Shown here: positions 36,112 through 51,100 of the stretch, in pieces | How the letters are laid out: each line of letters opens with the position of its first letter | Position numbering within the stretch: position 1 is the first letter of the stretch | Source of the DNA: Himantopus leucocephalus | Taxonomy: Eukaryota; Chordata; Aves; Charadriiformes; Recurvirostridae | Direction of reading: 5' to 3' | NCBI GenBank assembly: GCA_003993805.1 | Contig: RSEF01000021.1 | Span: 232,883-296,882, forward strand | DNA: 64,000 nucleotides | Program-made: the position numbers and the translations under genes | Notes under the pieces: model-generated | What the model was told of the DNA's origin: nothing | Seen by the model: the letters and a program-made list of their open reading frames with translations, nothing else | Databases searched by the model: none

Positions 36112-36120
36112 TCACTGTTC
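36112..36120 (-). CDS. MICOS10: MICOS10 coding exon 4 (last two codons and stop)
   Basis: After a good acceptor (cttcttgctttacag) the minus strand reads GAA CAG TGA, giving E-Q-stop. This follows Lys75 in frame; human ends KEQEQ. The rest of the exon is a short 3' UTR to about 35880. The call depends on a nine-base match plus the acceptor and the poly(A) signal, so it is less certain than the other exons. Confidence 0.7.
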   Translation of the reverse strand, partial: EQ

Positions 36121-39100
36121 CTGTAAAGCAAGAAGGCTTATATTATTAAAAAGCCATTTGGGTTCCTTACATGGAAGGTGCTGCATGATGTAAAGCAAGT
36201 CACTTAGCCTTGTAACATTTCCAGAAGGTAGGCTAACGTTTTCATCCTTCGCTAGACTGAGAAGTTGAGTATGGAGAAGTTAAGCAGTTATTTTCATAGC
36301 AGAAGCATGCCATGTTTTCATGCATATACGCCTCCGTTCTGATAAAATGGGTACTTCAAAAAACCCCAACGTTATCGTTCAAGTTAACTAGTCACAGACT
36401 GAATAGAAATCAGACAGAAATCAAAGCCACAAAGGGCAGGAGGAAAGGCTCCAGTTGTCAAACTTCTTATGTTGTTGAACGTCTCAATAGAATCCACATT
36501 GCAATCAAAGTACAAGGTTGTGGGGTTTGGGGTGATAAATAACACAGGCTAAATAACCTGAAAAACGCGATTCTTTCAATTTTGCAAGGAAACCTTAGGC
36601 CATGTCATTCTCAGCTATACCATTTTAAGCCTTGAAATAATTACTAGATGCTGATTTTAAATTCAGCTGAAGTCAGTGACATCCACTTGATCAAATTACT
36701 TTAAAAGCCCTCAGAATCTTACCACCACAAATTAGAACTTTTCTGCATTTTAAGTAGTCTCTTCACCTAGATGAATGGCTCTCGCATTGGTGTTAGTGTT
36801 TCATGATCAACTTACTAACCCAAAGGATGGGCAGCGTGATAATCCAAGTTACAGCTACAACAGCTGCAAAGTTGCGTTGTAATCTCCTGATTATTTGGTA
36901 TCATGAATGTCCTCTGTTCTCTCTCATTCTCACTTAGGATTCAGAATTAAGGACTTGATCCTGAAGAATCAAGAATCCAGACTCGATAAAGCCCCGAGTA
37001 ACCTGGTCTGACCTCATAGCTGACCCTGGTTTGAGGTCAGACGAGTTGACCTCCTTGAAGTCCTTTCCAACTTGAATTATCCTGTGATCCTATGAACTTG
37101 GCAGGTTAGGAAAACTAGAAATAATTTTGTCCAAGTTAATCCATGTTACACTTCTCTCTCTTAATAAAGCTGATTTTCTTGCAGAATCTCACATTTTGAC
37201 AAGTTAGCATTTGAACAGAAACTGTTTTGTAAAGGAAGTCCTATAGAGTTTAGTATTTTCTAGGAAAAACACAGATGAGTGATAATGCAACAATATTTTC
37301 CATGCTCCTAACCAAGAGAAATGGAATAATTTTGTTGTAATAACCCTGGAGCCATTATCCATGACACGACATTTTGGAGAGAATTAATGGCTTTAACCAT
37401 TAGATGGCTTCATCCGCATCTTTCCTCTCTCAGCGTGTTCAGCCTCTTTGTGCCAGAGAAAGCTAGTGGAGACAGTGCACTGGAAATTATTTGTCTAGTC
37501 TTGTGCCATGCAGGCAGCTGTGCTTCTTCTGTGAAGTGTCCTTTCAATTACCTCATGCTTCGAAGGACCACCCTTGCTCCAAAGCACAGATTAGTCCTTA
37601 ATCCAAACAAAATCTCTTACTAGGCTGACCTGAAAGTCAGTTTTCCATTGCCCAACAACCCTAGTAACAAGTATCCTTGAATGAATAATGCGCTCTCAGA
37701 ACACGTGAACAGGGCATTTACCATTCACATGAAGCCACAGGCATGTCATTCCACTTTCTTTTTGGAGACATAAATTGGAGGAATACACAATTCCACACAG
37801 GACAGTGTGGAAACCTAACGTGTTTTGATGTTAACAAATCTGGGCAGAAGAGTCATGCACTGACTTCTGAATCTGGGCTGTAGCTGGCTATGTTGTATCA
37901 GCTACATCTAAGTCACGGTTTCTCTACATTAATATCCAAAATATTTATTCTGAAGAAGTTGTTCAAGAATCTTGTTATTGTTTCCCTTTCTTTACAGGCA
38001 GCTGAAGACAGTATTTATAAACAGGTATGGCTGGTAGGGCTGCAGAAGGCTGGCAAAAGTTCACCCGTCAGTAAAACTAAGGAGGATCGGACTCAACTTT
38101 CAGCTCTACATGCACCAGGAAAAAGCCTAAAACCACCTTCAGACCTCCTTCAGCAGGCAGGTGAGCAATACAGGGGCAATTTTTGCATTCTGTGTACTTG
38201 CCATGAAAAGTTCCTGGCAGAATATTTTACCTCAGTACTTTCTGAAGTACTAAAATAACTATACATATGTCCTCGTGGATGCCTCTCCACTGGTATCAGG
38301 GAAATGCTTTTAGCAGTATACGGCTTTGTGGATCTGAAATACACACACCCCCCCTTTTTATTGAGATACCACAATGATAAATTACCATAAGAACAGCCCC
38401 AACTTTGACATGAGAAGAAATAAAGAAAACGTTAATGCAGTTAGTTTGTGGACTTAATGCACAATAGGCAGTTTGCGAGTGCACAAATGGTTCCTGATAA
38501 TTAATCTATTTTTAAATATTTTATCTCAACAGTCAATGATAATACTGAACTAATTTAAAATATCCTCGTCAAAACTATTTAAAGTGTACAATTCCTTCAG
38601 ATTAATTATTACATCACTATCGAGCCAAACAAGCCACAAAACTTACAAGTCGTTAGTGTTTTTATGTTGTAAAAAAAACCCTGCAGAAGATCAAAGATCT
38701 GCTTCCACAGGCAGATCTATCTGACATGCCTCTTCCTAGTTCACCTCTTTCAAAGTCTGAAGACAGAATCCTACCATTAGTTTAGTTTTTTTGCTTTTCT
38801 AACACGTATTTTTACTATATGTGTTTTCAGGTTGTGGGAAAACCTACCTGCAGGATCTGTTAAACTAATTCTGTGTATTTAGTCTAGTAAGTTTACTGCT
38901 AAACACACCAGACATTAAAAACTTCTGAAGAGCAGGGGAACCACCCCCGCTTCGACAACACAAGTTTCTTCTTACTAGTGCTCTTTTGCGAAAGGCAGAG
39001 GAATATCCATTTAAATGGTGTCTAGGTGCACTGTTTAATGCTAACTTATAACAGTTACCAATTAATAGTAACCAGTACTGATACTTACTTTTACAAATTT

Positions 39101-42100
39101 ACCATGGAGAAGATACGGAGACTGGAAGTCATGTTGACAATTGGAATAAGCCATTCCTAACCCCATCCCTGACCCAAAAGCGATAGGCCATGTCTTTCCT
39201 GTGGGGGAAGGCAAGCCGAGAGGAAAAGTTAAACTCAAGAAAGCTGTTCATTTCACATGGCAGTGATAACATTGTTAAATATGCACCAAGAAAGAATAAA
39301 TTACTAGAAGATGCATATTAGGCATTTTCAAGTCCTACAAAACCTAAAATCGGCTAAACACCAGACCACTTCAGAAGAACAACAAGAGTAACAGTAAGGT
39401 ATCATATTTAGAATTTAATGGAGAGCAATCTCTGAATTCAAGATATTACTGAAAATTATTCTGTTACCAAAAAATAACTAAAAAAGAATTTAGATCAGTT
39501 TTAAAACCCCAGCAAGACTGGCATAAACTGATGTCTAGGCACATGGCTCCAGTAATTTGGCTCAAGGTTTCCTGCAATTCCAAAATTTGAGTTGAGCACA
39601 GTAGGAGCTTCGAGAGAGGCGGCATGTAACAACCTTGTTACACAACAGAAGTTTAGGTAACTCCTTTTCCTCTGAAACAAACATGACCAATAATGAAAGA
39701 ATTGGTCTAAGATGCTGATTAAGTTTTACACGCTTCAAAGATTTCTTGGTTTTAAAGTGCACCTACAATTGACAGAAATGAGGAGACCAGGCGGTCAAGA
39801 TTACTGCAGTACACTTACTTTTGAAGAAGATGACTGAGAAAACAATTCCTAATCCGAATCCAGCACCTGTAAGAAGAAATGCAGTGAGTGAGGACTAAGA
39901 TAACGCAAAGTCATGGAAAATGAATTAGTTCTTTGCAGTATTTCTCAGGAATATCAGACTACATGTTATCTCAGCACACCAAACAAAAATGTTCTTAAAT
40001 AGCAATTCTGAAAAACATAATTCTTGCTTTCTTAAGTAATTGTAAGCAGCTAATTCAGATTAGAATCCCAACAGATACAAGGACATTACCAGAAAGATTT
40101 GGAAAACTAACCAGACTGTCAACCCAGGGAAAGTTACGGAATTTCTGTCACCATCTACAATGTGGAATTAAGATTTATTTGGCTCATTGTCAGCAAATGA
40201 GAAACACTTAAACGAAAACTTATTGTGTCCTTGAGCTTTAGATTTTGCAGATGAATATCTTATTGTATTTCGTTTATCTCACTACTTTAACTACTTCAAT
40301 GTGTGTCCTGAGGGCAAAAAAACTTTGATGCTTTGTGTTACCCTATACCTTGCAAAAGAAAGCTCCAGGCTGCTTATCTTTCACATCCACAACATTCATT
40401 ATGGAGCATATTTAAACACATTAGGAATGAATGACTTTTCACATCCTTATGCTATATATAGAAATAACTGCAGCAGTTGAAAAAAATTTATCCAGCACCA
40501 TTAAAACACTCTGCTGGCATATTTAAAAATAATTTTTGCTTTCCTTGGAAGGTGCGCTTATGATTTTTCGCAAGAAGTCAGGCAAGTCTGCAAAACTCTT
40601 CTCATGACTCAATAAATATAACAGTGAAAACTTTGAGCTCAGTGGGTAAATTCTACATTTAATTATATCCACTAAAGACAATAATTTTAGATAAAGTGCA
40701 AAGTAGAGAAGTCTAAAAAATGAAAAGAAAAAAAATCACTCATGCATATGCTCATTAAAAAAATACCCAACAGGTTTATTTTGCAGTAAACACATCCTGT
40801 CATGGGTTTCAATTCTTTCCTTTCAATACAAGGAATCTAACTTAAGTATAACAAGTTTTATTAATTAAAAGGCATCTTTTTTAATAGTCCTAAAAGCATG
40901 TGAACCTTATTTAAGCTCCTGTTGAATACATTATGAAGTGGGTTGAGTCCAGAACAATGCCAAAGAATCCTATACCCTCTTGGCGTATAGGAGCATGTTC
41001 CTTTTTTTTAAAGTTTCCTTCTGCTCTTTAAACCTTTTTCCTTGCAAAAAGTATACTAATGGTAGCTCCTATTGAGGCACAGATTATTGAAACAATACTT
41101 ACTGCACCACCTAGTAAATTAACTAAGCACCCCACGTTATTCATTGATGAAAAAATTCTCAAATATTAGAACACAGATGACTGAACAGATGATCTGAGCA
41201 ACCCCCCTTTTGTTTACTCTCCTGTTAGGACTTCACTACCCGTATTTTCTGAGAGCTGGAAAGCAGAGTTGCTTTTGAAAACTCCTTTCGTTTTACTACA
41301 GATTTTCAATTGTGACAGCGGTAACTACTTTACCAGGTCATTACAACTTCAGACTAGGCTTACAAAACATGCAACTGCTGGGAAAAACTTTGACCGCCTG
41401 CCAAGTGATCCTGACATAACTCCCCCAGACATTTTAGAAACGGAGCATTTTGCAGAAGGTCAGGTTTTCACTCTAATCATTTGCACAGCTAAGGGAAAGT
41501 CTCAGCTCCTCAGATGTCTGGTCAGAGCTTCAGGCTTTTTCTGCATTTCAGACAGTCAGAGATACACTACTCAGAGCATCTCGTATAAACAGCTAACTCC
41601 TCATCCTGTGTCTCTGACCAGCATTTATACGCAGACTGGAAGAGACATCATGCATTACTAAGAGCAGCAGTTCATCCGTGCTAATTCCTCCACTCCCCCT
41701 CCCCAAGTAGAGCCTTCCTTCTGTACCTTTGCTATAAAACAGCTGGTGTTGGCTCTTGCAGAATGTTTATGCTATTAAGGATAATTACTATCTTCAAGAA
41801 TTCATCCAACGGACAACTGTTTGGCCCTCTGACCTGACTCCCTCTGCCAGTCTTTTCCTACAATACGTAGTTACGCTGCCTTTTTGGTTTGGGCTGTTGT
41901 ACTGTAGGTCTGAAAAGGACTTTCTGGGGGTAATTACTTTCTGTTCAGAGAGCACTAGGCGTTGTTTGAACTGTCCGGTTCAGAAGGCCTGTCATGCAGT
42001 CAGTGATACTAGTCCTATGCTTCCTGTCCAAGAAAAGATCCCCTCTGCCAATCCAAACAGTTTAGCTAATCAATGAGAAATTATTTACAGGATGACAAAT

Positions 42101-45100
42101 TCTGCATCATCTCAATGCAGAGCCCAGGCAGTTTCTAATATCACCACATTTTCCACGTTACCAGTCAAATCCAAATTCTTCTCACCAGTGTGATGGCAAA
42201 CTGTTTACTTTCTCATCTTAAGAAATGTCTGCACTAAGGAAGCAGCTATAGTTAATACAGTTTCTTTCCAGTTACATCCAGAAATAATCATTATCTTGTA
42301 TTCTCTTCACCTCCTTCAGATGCTTTCTCACATTACACCCCCGTTTGTAAGGGCTCCACACAGATGCCATCAATGCTGCTTCCTGTTGGCCACGGCAGAA
42401 GCTACAGCATACACTTAAAAGGTGAAAAATTTATTATTTCTGGCAACTGCAATTCAGCCTAAACCTAAAACAAAACCTAGGTCTTCCCCCACGCTAACAC
42501 CCAACACCACTGTTAAGCAGATGTGGCCCAGCACGACTGACTTGTTAAGACAGAATGGTCTCTCCTAAGAAAGTTTTTTTTCTAAGTAGTGATAAACCTG
42601 GTTCTAGGGAAGGAATTCTTCTTTTTCACAAAGAGGTACAGTGTCAATTTTAGAGGCTATCAATGCACCCTGTTCCAGCAGGAAGGGGTGTACAGTGGCT
42701 GCCTAGTTTAAAAAGATGATGGTAAGGTATCTAAGGCATTGCTTTAAGTAATGAAAACGCTACACAGAAGTAAAGGAGGAGATCTGACAGCTAATGGTTT
42801 TTTTGTTCTCTGTACAAGAAGGCAACTTGAGAAACAAAGCCAAAAAAGTACCTTAGCTTTTATCATCCCAAAGGCAGTTCAGTTCATTCCTTTGCTTACT
42901 GAGGAACAGACTACAGTCTATGCTGAAAACTGTTGCTGGTCGCAACCCCCGGTCAACAAGAAATGCTCACATCTGCCCCCTCACGCCAGCCAGCGCACAT
43001 AGAACATTTGCTCTTTCCTACTTGGTTTTAACATTTAAGCATTGGTTTTAACTTAAAACCAGAAGCTTTAGCTACATTTGATGTCTTAGCCCATCTGGTT
43101 AAGAATCTATTTCTGTGGATAGTTTGTCACTCATCTTCATTCCACTAGAAAGTATTTGTGGTTATGTGGTCATTTCCTGTGTCTCCAGGACTAAGGGGGA
43201 GCTAAACCATCCTGCCTTGGAAGCAAAGTAATGCATTTCACTTTAATTCTATATAAAGTTACACCAGAGATAAACAATGGCAGAGCTGTTGATGAGTTTT
43301 ACAGGTTTAAGTTCTCACATGCTCAATTTCCTTTTAAAGAGGCAACATGTTGCTTCAAAGAGCCTCCCACCTGACCAGGGGACACTTGGTCTGCAGCTGT
43401 TTCTACTAAAGATCAGCACCTCTAGGCCAGGCTTTAACTTCATAACAATAAAACATGAAAGGTTTATCTTACAATAAAAACAAACGAACACGGAAAAGCT
43501 AAGGGCTTGATCCAGGCCGGGCACATTTTCCCTCCCTTTCTTGCATGACAGACTCTTTGGAGGAAAAGGCCACAGGAAAGAGTACAACACATTTTTCACC
43601 TCCTCTGACAGTTTAAAATGTTTAACTAGAAAAACAGTCTCTTCCACCCTACATCTATCACTTCAGCTTAAACTCATTTACAGTCAGTGTCAACAGGGGA
43701 CAGGACAGTTCTGTGGACATCTTACTCCCGCTCTCCAGTACGCGTCCCGACCATATGGACCAGCACAGCCACACGGAATTGGCATTAGGCAGAAAGCCCA
43801 GTCTCCGAAACTTTTTCATTCTACTTTTTTGGCTCATACACCTTCCAAGAAAAATGACACAGTACCTCAAATCAATCTAACACACAGAAGAGCACGCGCC
43901 GTATACCCAACAGGACATCATAAAAGTGTCTTGGAGAGAAACACAAATCTTCAGGATGGGCTCCTGCCCCATAAGAACATCTGGGAAAAGCTTTTTCTAT
44001 AAATTTAATCAACAGTCCCTCCAACAGTAATACTACATGGTCCTTTCCTAGGCTACCCAAGTAGCTATGGCCTGAAGCAGCTATTAAGACTGCCACACCT
44101 AGATATGCTTTTCCTCAATAGCTTGAACTTAAAATAGAAGGATTAAAATATGCTCCTTGACATCTGGCAAATGTGTTGCTGTTACTATAGCAGCTGGAAG
44201 TTTTTAAATTACTTAATAGTTTTCTTTTTGTCATCAGATTATTTTCCTCTGCCATTCCTTACTCACAAATACAAAACAGAGAGCTTCAGCCTCCTCTCCT
44301 TCAGATTCTGTTATTTTACAATTAAAAGAACTAAATGATTGAAATAAAACAAAGAAGGAGCTCCTGGAAGATGGCTTCTTGTTCTAAGAAAATAGCAACC
44401 ACTCTGTACAGACAAGACTCTCTAAAATAGGTCACGGACTTGTCCCAACAGAGAAGATTTCTTCCCTGCTAGGAAGAGAGTTTGCTTAGGATCAAGAAAA
44501 TCTATCGAGCTCAGTTAGTTTCTCTCTGGGGACAGTGACAGCAACAGCTCTGAGGTCCAACAGCAGATCTCATCCACGGGTCTGATGCACTGGATGTTTC
44601 AAATGAGCATCAGCTCAGTCCAGCACTAAAATTTGTTTTAGGCAAGGAAATATACAACTCAAGTCAAGATCTTCAAAACAAACAAAAAGGCAAGCAACTC
44701 TCAAAACTGTATTATCCCTCCAGTTGTAGGGTGTTCCATCCTGCACCTTTCCAATCCCACTTTGACAAGATAATGGTTTTGCAAAAATGGGGAGGAGAGC
44801 CTTCCTCATACACCAAGGTCGCACTTCGCACCAGTTAGAAATCCGAGACCATGAAATCACTTATTTACAGAGAGAATTAATTTTAAGCAGACTCTTAGCA
44901 AGGTCTTTCATGGCAGGAATCAGATTTTCTTCAAACACCGACTTTGAAGCTTTCATTCTCATCTCCCCTGTTGTGTGGATTGTTTACACAGCAGACAGAA
45001 AAATGAGTAAGGCCACTAGAAGAAAACATGAAACTATATACCAAGTACTCGAGGAAAAAGCAGGGAAAAAAGTGTGTTTTGTTTTATTCTAGCATTTGAC

Positions 45101-48100
45101 TGTAGTAACACAGAATACTTGGAATGACAGACTATAAATATCCAAATACCATTAAAAAAAATCCCGACACGCTTTCAGGGGCCACTTTCACCCTTAAGCA
45201 CTCCTGCAGTTCAGCCGCTGCCCGCACCTCAGATAAACATCAGCACTTTTGCAGATGGATGCACAGCAGTGGGAAACATTGCTGTTAGCCCATGATCTCC
45301 CACGCAATCACAGCAATAGTCTTCTAGCCACACCAGAAACTTTTCATCCCCACACCGGTGAATGAGTTGGTGAGACGAGAGGGCACATGCATCTCCTCCC
45401 TCTTTTAAAAGGAGGAGGAGAGTGGAAGCTGCTCTTTGAATAGACAGCACAACAAAGGATCTCATCAATATTGCATCAAGCTTTTAGACAAAAGCAGGGT
45501 TGCACTCGCTTTAGAAACACATATATAAGAAATCAGCAAAATACGTATAATATGGAAAATACATCTCTGACAGAAAACTCTACCTTGTCTTACTGTAATA
45601 AAATATTCCACTATTGAAAACAATAGCAGTGCTAAAAAGAAGAGTTTTTCTGGAGTAAACACATCCACATTCAGGGCTTTTGCAACCTAACTGAGGGTTG
45701 GCAATCATGCTTCTTTCACACCCATCCAACGTAGGTTGACCATTACTGACGTCTACTGGCCCATCTAAGAAATAGAGGCAATTTAGAGCAAGAAGTGCTA
45801 CGGTGGCATCTCACTGGCAGAAATGCTAAGGCAAGAAGCTTGATCCTTCTCAAATCACTCACTATTAATTTATTATCATCAAGGATGTGCCAGCAGCCCC
45901 AAAAGGATTTTCCTCAGAGAACTGTATCTGATACAACAAAGAACAAAGAGTTGTTCCCACCTACTGCTGTAACATCTCAAGGACCAAACGAGTGGTTTAG
46001 GGTAACACTTGGCTAGAGTCCCCTGGACAGTGTCACTGTGTGCCACCTCCCAAAGAAGGCACAGCTGGCACCTTACCAATGCACTAATGCACAGGACGCA
46101 GAAGTCAGCGCAGTTGGATTCACTTCCAGCAGAGGTGATCTTATATAGTCTGGGGTTTTCAACAGCTGCACTATCAGGCAGATGTCACAGCTCTTCTTGC
46201 ACACCAGCACCATTGCCAAGAGCAGGCTGGAGCAAGGGTCAAGCAGGGCTTCCCCCAGCAACGCTCATGGCTTTGGTTAGTGAGCGGATCGGGCGCACCT
46301 AGGCTGGGCACAGTTTCTTGACTCAGTCGGACAGCCAGCCAAGAGGAACAGCAGGACACAATGCAGTTAGGGGAAGAGAGACCTGAGTTCCTAAAGATTT
46401 TTTCCAGTCTTTTTCTTCCAGAAGAAGGTAATAGCCCCTTAATTTGTAGACAGTCATTGTATTCAGAACTCTGCTAACAACAAAACTAAACATTGCTGTT
46501 AGATTTTTGACTAACAGCCTATTCTCGGAACAGCATTTGTCCACCTCTTCCAAATAAAACATTTTTTCATTGGCTGTATTGCCTCCCTGCACAGCCTAAG
46601 CCATAAGCAGTTAGTATTTACACTACTTGGTCTGCTGCGAGATACAACTAGTAGAATTGGATCTTCTCTTGTACGACAAAGGAAAATAACTTGGGGTTAC
46701 AAACAAAGCTCACATAGCAATGCAGTTGTGCGCTCGCATAATATTTGTGTTCTCCTGTATTAAGAACAAAATCCCAAATGAAGAACAAGTCTTTTGACCT
46801 GGTAGCTAAGATTGGATGGCCATATTACAATTGCTAAGCAAAAAACACACTTCAAAAGAGGAATTTCAGGATTTTTGTATATTTACAGAAAGTCTAATCC
46901 AGTTTTCAGAAAGTATAATCAAGTTTTATCATTATATAGACTGACTTTATCCTATTCATAACCACGTGAAGGATTATTTAAAAATACTGACATTGCAATC
47001 CATACAATGATTCTTTCTGAAATATTCAATCTGTGGAATGACACAAACAATACAATTTCACCCTTGCCATTAACAGAAACAGCTATTCGAGCAGGCCAGA
47101 TGATCCAAGCCAGAAGAAATCATGTAACAGTTGCAGGAGAACTGAGAGTGCCCTTTTCTCTTAAAAAATTCCTATTAAATGGAAATTAGAAGCGCTTTAT
47201 TTTCAGATGTCAAAACAGAGGATTAGAGGAAAATGAACATTACTACACTGGGTTATTTACAAGCTTCCAGGCTGAATTTTGGTCAAACACAGACATACAT
47301 CAAAACATTTGTCTCCTGCAAAAAAATGAACTTCAGCACAGCAACTTAACACACAAGCCAAAAAGCAAACAGCTTTCCTTGGATTACCTTTCAATATCAG
47401 GTAAATTACAGTGTTCAGCTCATTTAAAACTACAACAGTTTCAAAACAAACCAAGACACACAGGCAGACAACCTCCCTCTCCTTACACACATACACTTTA
47501 TTGCCTCCCTGTTCCCCAGAAACAGCATATAATAATAATTTGTCCAAAATTATAGCCTCACAGAGAAAAAACAACTCTGTCAGTCCTTCATGAGCAATTG
47601 TCTTTCCACATAAACAGGCATGAACTATCAATCAGTTAAACAAACAAACCCTTTAAACAGGGTTTGAAGCCAGTAGGATGGAAGAAGACCATAATACTAT
47701 TTACTTCCCCGTCCCTTCTCTGCAGAGCTCTACTGATAAAAAAGAAGTGGTTATGCAGGCTGGAGAGGACACAGTTTATAAAGCCCTGCAAGCTGCAAAG
47801 ATAAAAAAAGCCACTGTAGTTTGTGTCTCCTTCCCCACACACGAAGCAAGCAGCTTCTCGCATAGGTAAGAAAAATCACTATCAGGAAGAAAGACGGAAC
47901 AGAAAGTTAAATAATTTAAATGACTGCACAGTTGAAAAGTCTTGAGAACAGTGCAAAACTGGAGTCAGCATGATCTGGATCACCCATGAGAGAAACCGCC
48001 TGGTCAGCCAAGAAAGCACAACCCAACCCACTACGCACAAAACACAGTGGCTACAGCTAGACTTAGAAAGGGAAGGGGAACAAAAATACCAAGACCCATC

Positions 48101-51100
48101 CTCATCATTACCAAAACCAATAAATATCAGAACTAATAAAAAGGAGGTGAGCACATAAACTCCATTTAACAATGTTTTGCTGTGTTGTGCAGGCATACAG
48201 AGGTTTACAGTACTTAACTCTTTGAAATGAAATACTGTCTTAACAATGCCTGACAACATATTCTGTTTTGAACTAATAGGAAAAAAGAGTTTTAATGCTA
48301 AATTACAAGATACATGCAGGTAGTGACCAGCAGGGCAAAAATATAATACAGCATTTCGAAAGATGTAACATAAGATAAATCTGTATTTTGGACATTTTAG
48401 TGGCAAGGGATCAAGTTTCTTCCAGGAGCTTGATCTCCAACTAAAACAGTAAAGCATAACTACAAACAGCACAGTCAACTATAAACCGGCTTAACCAACT
48501 AAAGCCTTACAGACTAGGACAAGATAGGACAGGCTGCATAGCCCCCAGCTATTAAATAATACTATTATATACTATTGCTAATAAAGTCAACCTGATAGCT
48601 GCTACATCCCCTTCTCACTCTCTTCTGTTTCCCACATCTCTCCAGCCCTCAAATTAATCCACACGAGTTATCTGTCTCCATTGTTCTCACAGACACTGGA
48701 AAACTGTCATGCATGAAAGGCTTCACAAATTCAGTTTTCCTTTATTTACAGGGTCTGGAATGGGAAAACACGGGGCTAATCACAATGTTTTTCCCCCAAC
48801 CATTGGATGGAAAGATCTCTCTTGCAATAGCGCGCAGGAATGATGTAAAGGACATACAGCAAGGAAACTGCGGCCACCAAAAGGAAAAGTCCAACAAAGA
48901 AGCAAGGATTTGGTAAAATTCTATATCCCACATAACAAGCAACAAAATTCTTAAGTAAAAAAGTTTATATTCTTTCTTTCTTTCCAGTTTTCAACTGCCC
49001 TTGATAGTTTATTGGAAACTCCAGCAAACATTGCAGTAATGCTACACAAACAATCATCACAACCATGCATGTTTTTAAAGTCCCTGCAGAGAAAACACTG
49101 AGACAGTCTGAGAAAGTCTGTGTTGTCAGCACTCAGTTCACAGTTTGCATAGCTAGGCCACCAACTCGCTTCACATTTAAAGGCCATCATCATCTTCAGT
49201 CACAAACTACTGGAGTATGAAGCAACTTCTGGGTTGTTCTGACTTCCAAAGTTCATATTGAGTCATTTGTCGTTAATACCATGGAGGACGTTGTCAGCAC
49301 AGACGCTTCAGTAACTGATCAATCATAAAAGCATACAAAACAGAAAAATGCTATGACACATGAAGAGAAACACGTGTCTGAGGCCATCACACTGGGTTTA
49401 GTGCTAAGGATAAAATTAAAGAGCTGCAGCCCATATGCCCTTTTTGAGCAAACTAATGAAAAACATGAATGTTACAGAGATCTCTACTCAGTGCCATCAT
49501 GAAGCTAACACTGGGAATCTTTGGTCTAAAGCACTAGTGCAGAAAGTCTAAGTGTGTTTTCTTTCTTCTGTTGCCACTTTAGGATGGAAGAAAACACCAA
49601 ATTAAAATGAAAGGCCTGCTGAAGAGACACACTGCATCGAAATTAGCCCTGTATCCACTTCTTTCAGCCTCCTGGAGAGACTTTCCATGTACAGGATTCC
49701 TACATGTACATGTACAGCTGCAGCATAGAACAAGTTCATGTTTATAATTTGGCATACTTAATATTTTATGATAAAGCAACCAACGTTATGGAAACATAAA
49801 CATATCTGGATATGTTTGTCAGACAAACCTGAATAGAATTTCATAAGGCAAAACATTGCTCTGGAGCACTTGACACTTTTCAAAGGCCTGTTATAAACAA
49901 TGGAAGTTTCAGTTTACTTAAAATTATTAAACATCTTTTCTAATGGAAAAGTATTAGGCAACTAAAACCCCGAGTTCCTCATCAGCTTTCAAGAATAAGG
50001 CCACTACAGCAACAAGAAATAAACATTCACATTTCTCAGATATTATTTATGGTTCTAAAAGAGACTTCTGCACAACGTGGAATGCATAGCTTTTGTGTCA
50101 GATACTTTACTTCTTACTCTATACATTGCATTTAAAGATTTCCTTTCGTATACACATTTCGTAAAGCCACAACCTCTGCCTAGTCCGTTTGCCAGCTTGT
50201 CACATGAAGAGCACTGAACTGCGCATACACAATTTACAACCACTCATAAAACTCATAGTTCTAAGTGAAATGTTATGAATGGTTTGTTGCAGATCTGAAG
50301 CACTGCAGGCATGTGCATAATCCTAACTTTAAGGACAAATAAGCACAGAAGAAAATCAACAGACTTGTTCTCCTACGCAAAGAAAAGGCACAACGGTCTG
50401 CAGGGTTGGGACACCGGACGGGAAGCTTCTCAATGTCAAACTGCACACACTGTACTGAGTAACACGTGCCAAAGCTATCAACGTGTCATGCTGCGTATTG
50501 CTTTTAATAAACACGGCCCACCTCGTACACTGAGTGATGTGAACAGCTCTGCAGAAACAGATTTCGAAAACCAAGCCGTCGTCATAGCGAAACTAAAGTC
50601 GGGCGAGGTCGTGGCACTGAAGGACCCGGTTATGCCTACCCGGGGCCCATTCATTCAGGGCAGGAGGCGGCCGGCCGGCCGCAGAGCTCAGAGCAGAGGG
50701 GGATTTTCCACACAAACCTCTCGTTTTCAACAGAGGGAGTAACCAGAGACCAAACACAACCCTCCGCTACCGGATCGTGGGTAAGACGGGGCCGGGCCGG
50801 GAAGAAGAGCCCCGGGGCGGCCGTGGCAGCGGGCCCAGCGGGGGTCCGTGCCCGCGGCCAAGGTCACCTTGTCAGGCCCAGGGCTGCCCAGCTGCCTCCC
50901 GCCGCGCCGGTCCCCGACCCCCGAGGGCAGCGCTGTCCTGCGCTGAGGGAGGAGCCGCAGGCCACCCCGCCACCCCACCCGGGCCCACAGCGCGGCGAGG
51001 CCACCGCCGACCTAGGCCGGGCGAGGAGCGGCGGGGGGGCACCGGGCCTCACAGGGCCCTTCCTCGCCGGACCCGGCCGCGCCGCAGGGCCGGGCAGGTG

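Noticed and set aside
47882..48478. 198-codon minus-strand ORF in MICOS10 intron 1, rich in hydrophobic residues
   Set aside because: It is the longest frame in the AT-rich part, but it has no conserved motif, no promoter and no splice sites that would place it in a transcript. Phe/Leu/Ser richness is expected from T-rich DNA.
50311..50742. 143-codon plus-strand ORF near the MICOS10 promoter, partly protein-like in its second half
   Set aside because: No family is recognised. It lies in intron 1 and at the island edge, and the Arg/Gly-rich end follows CpG composition.
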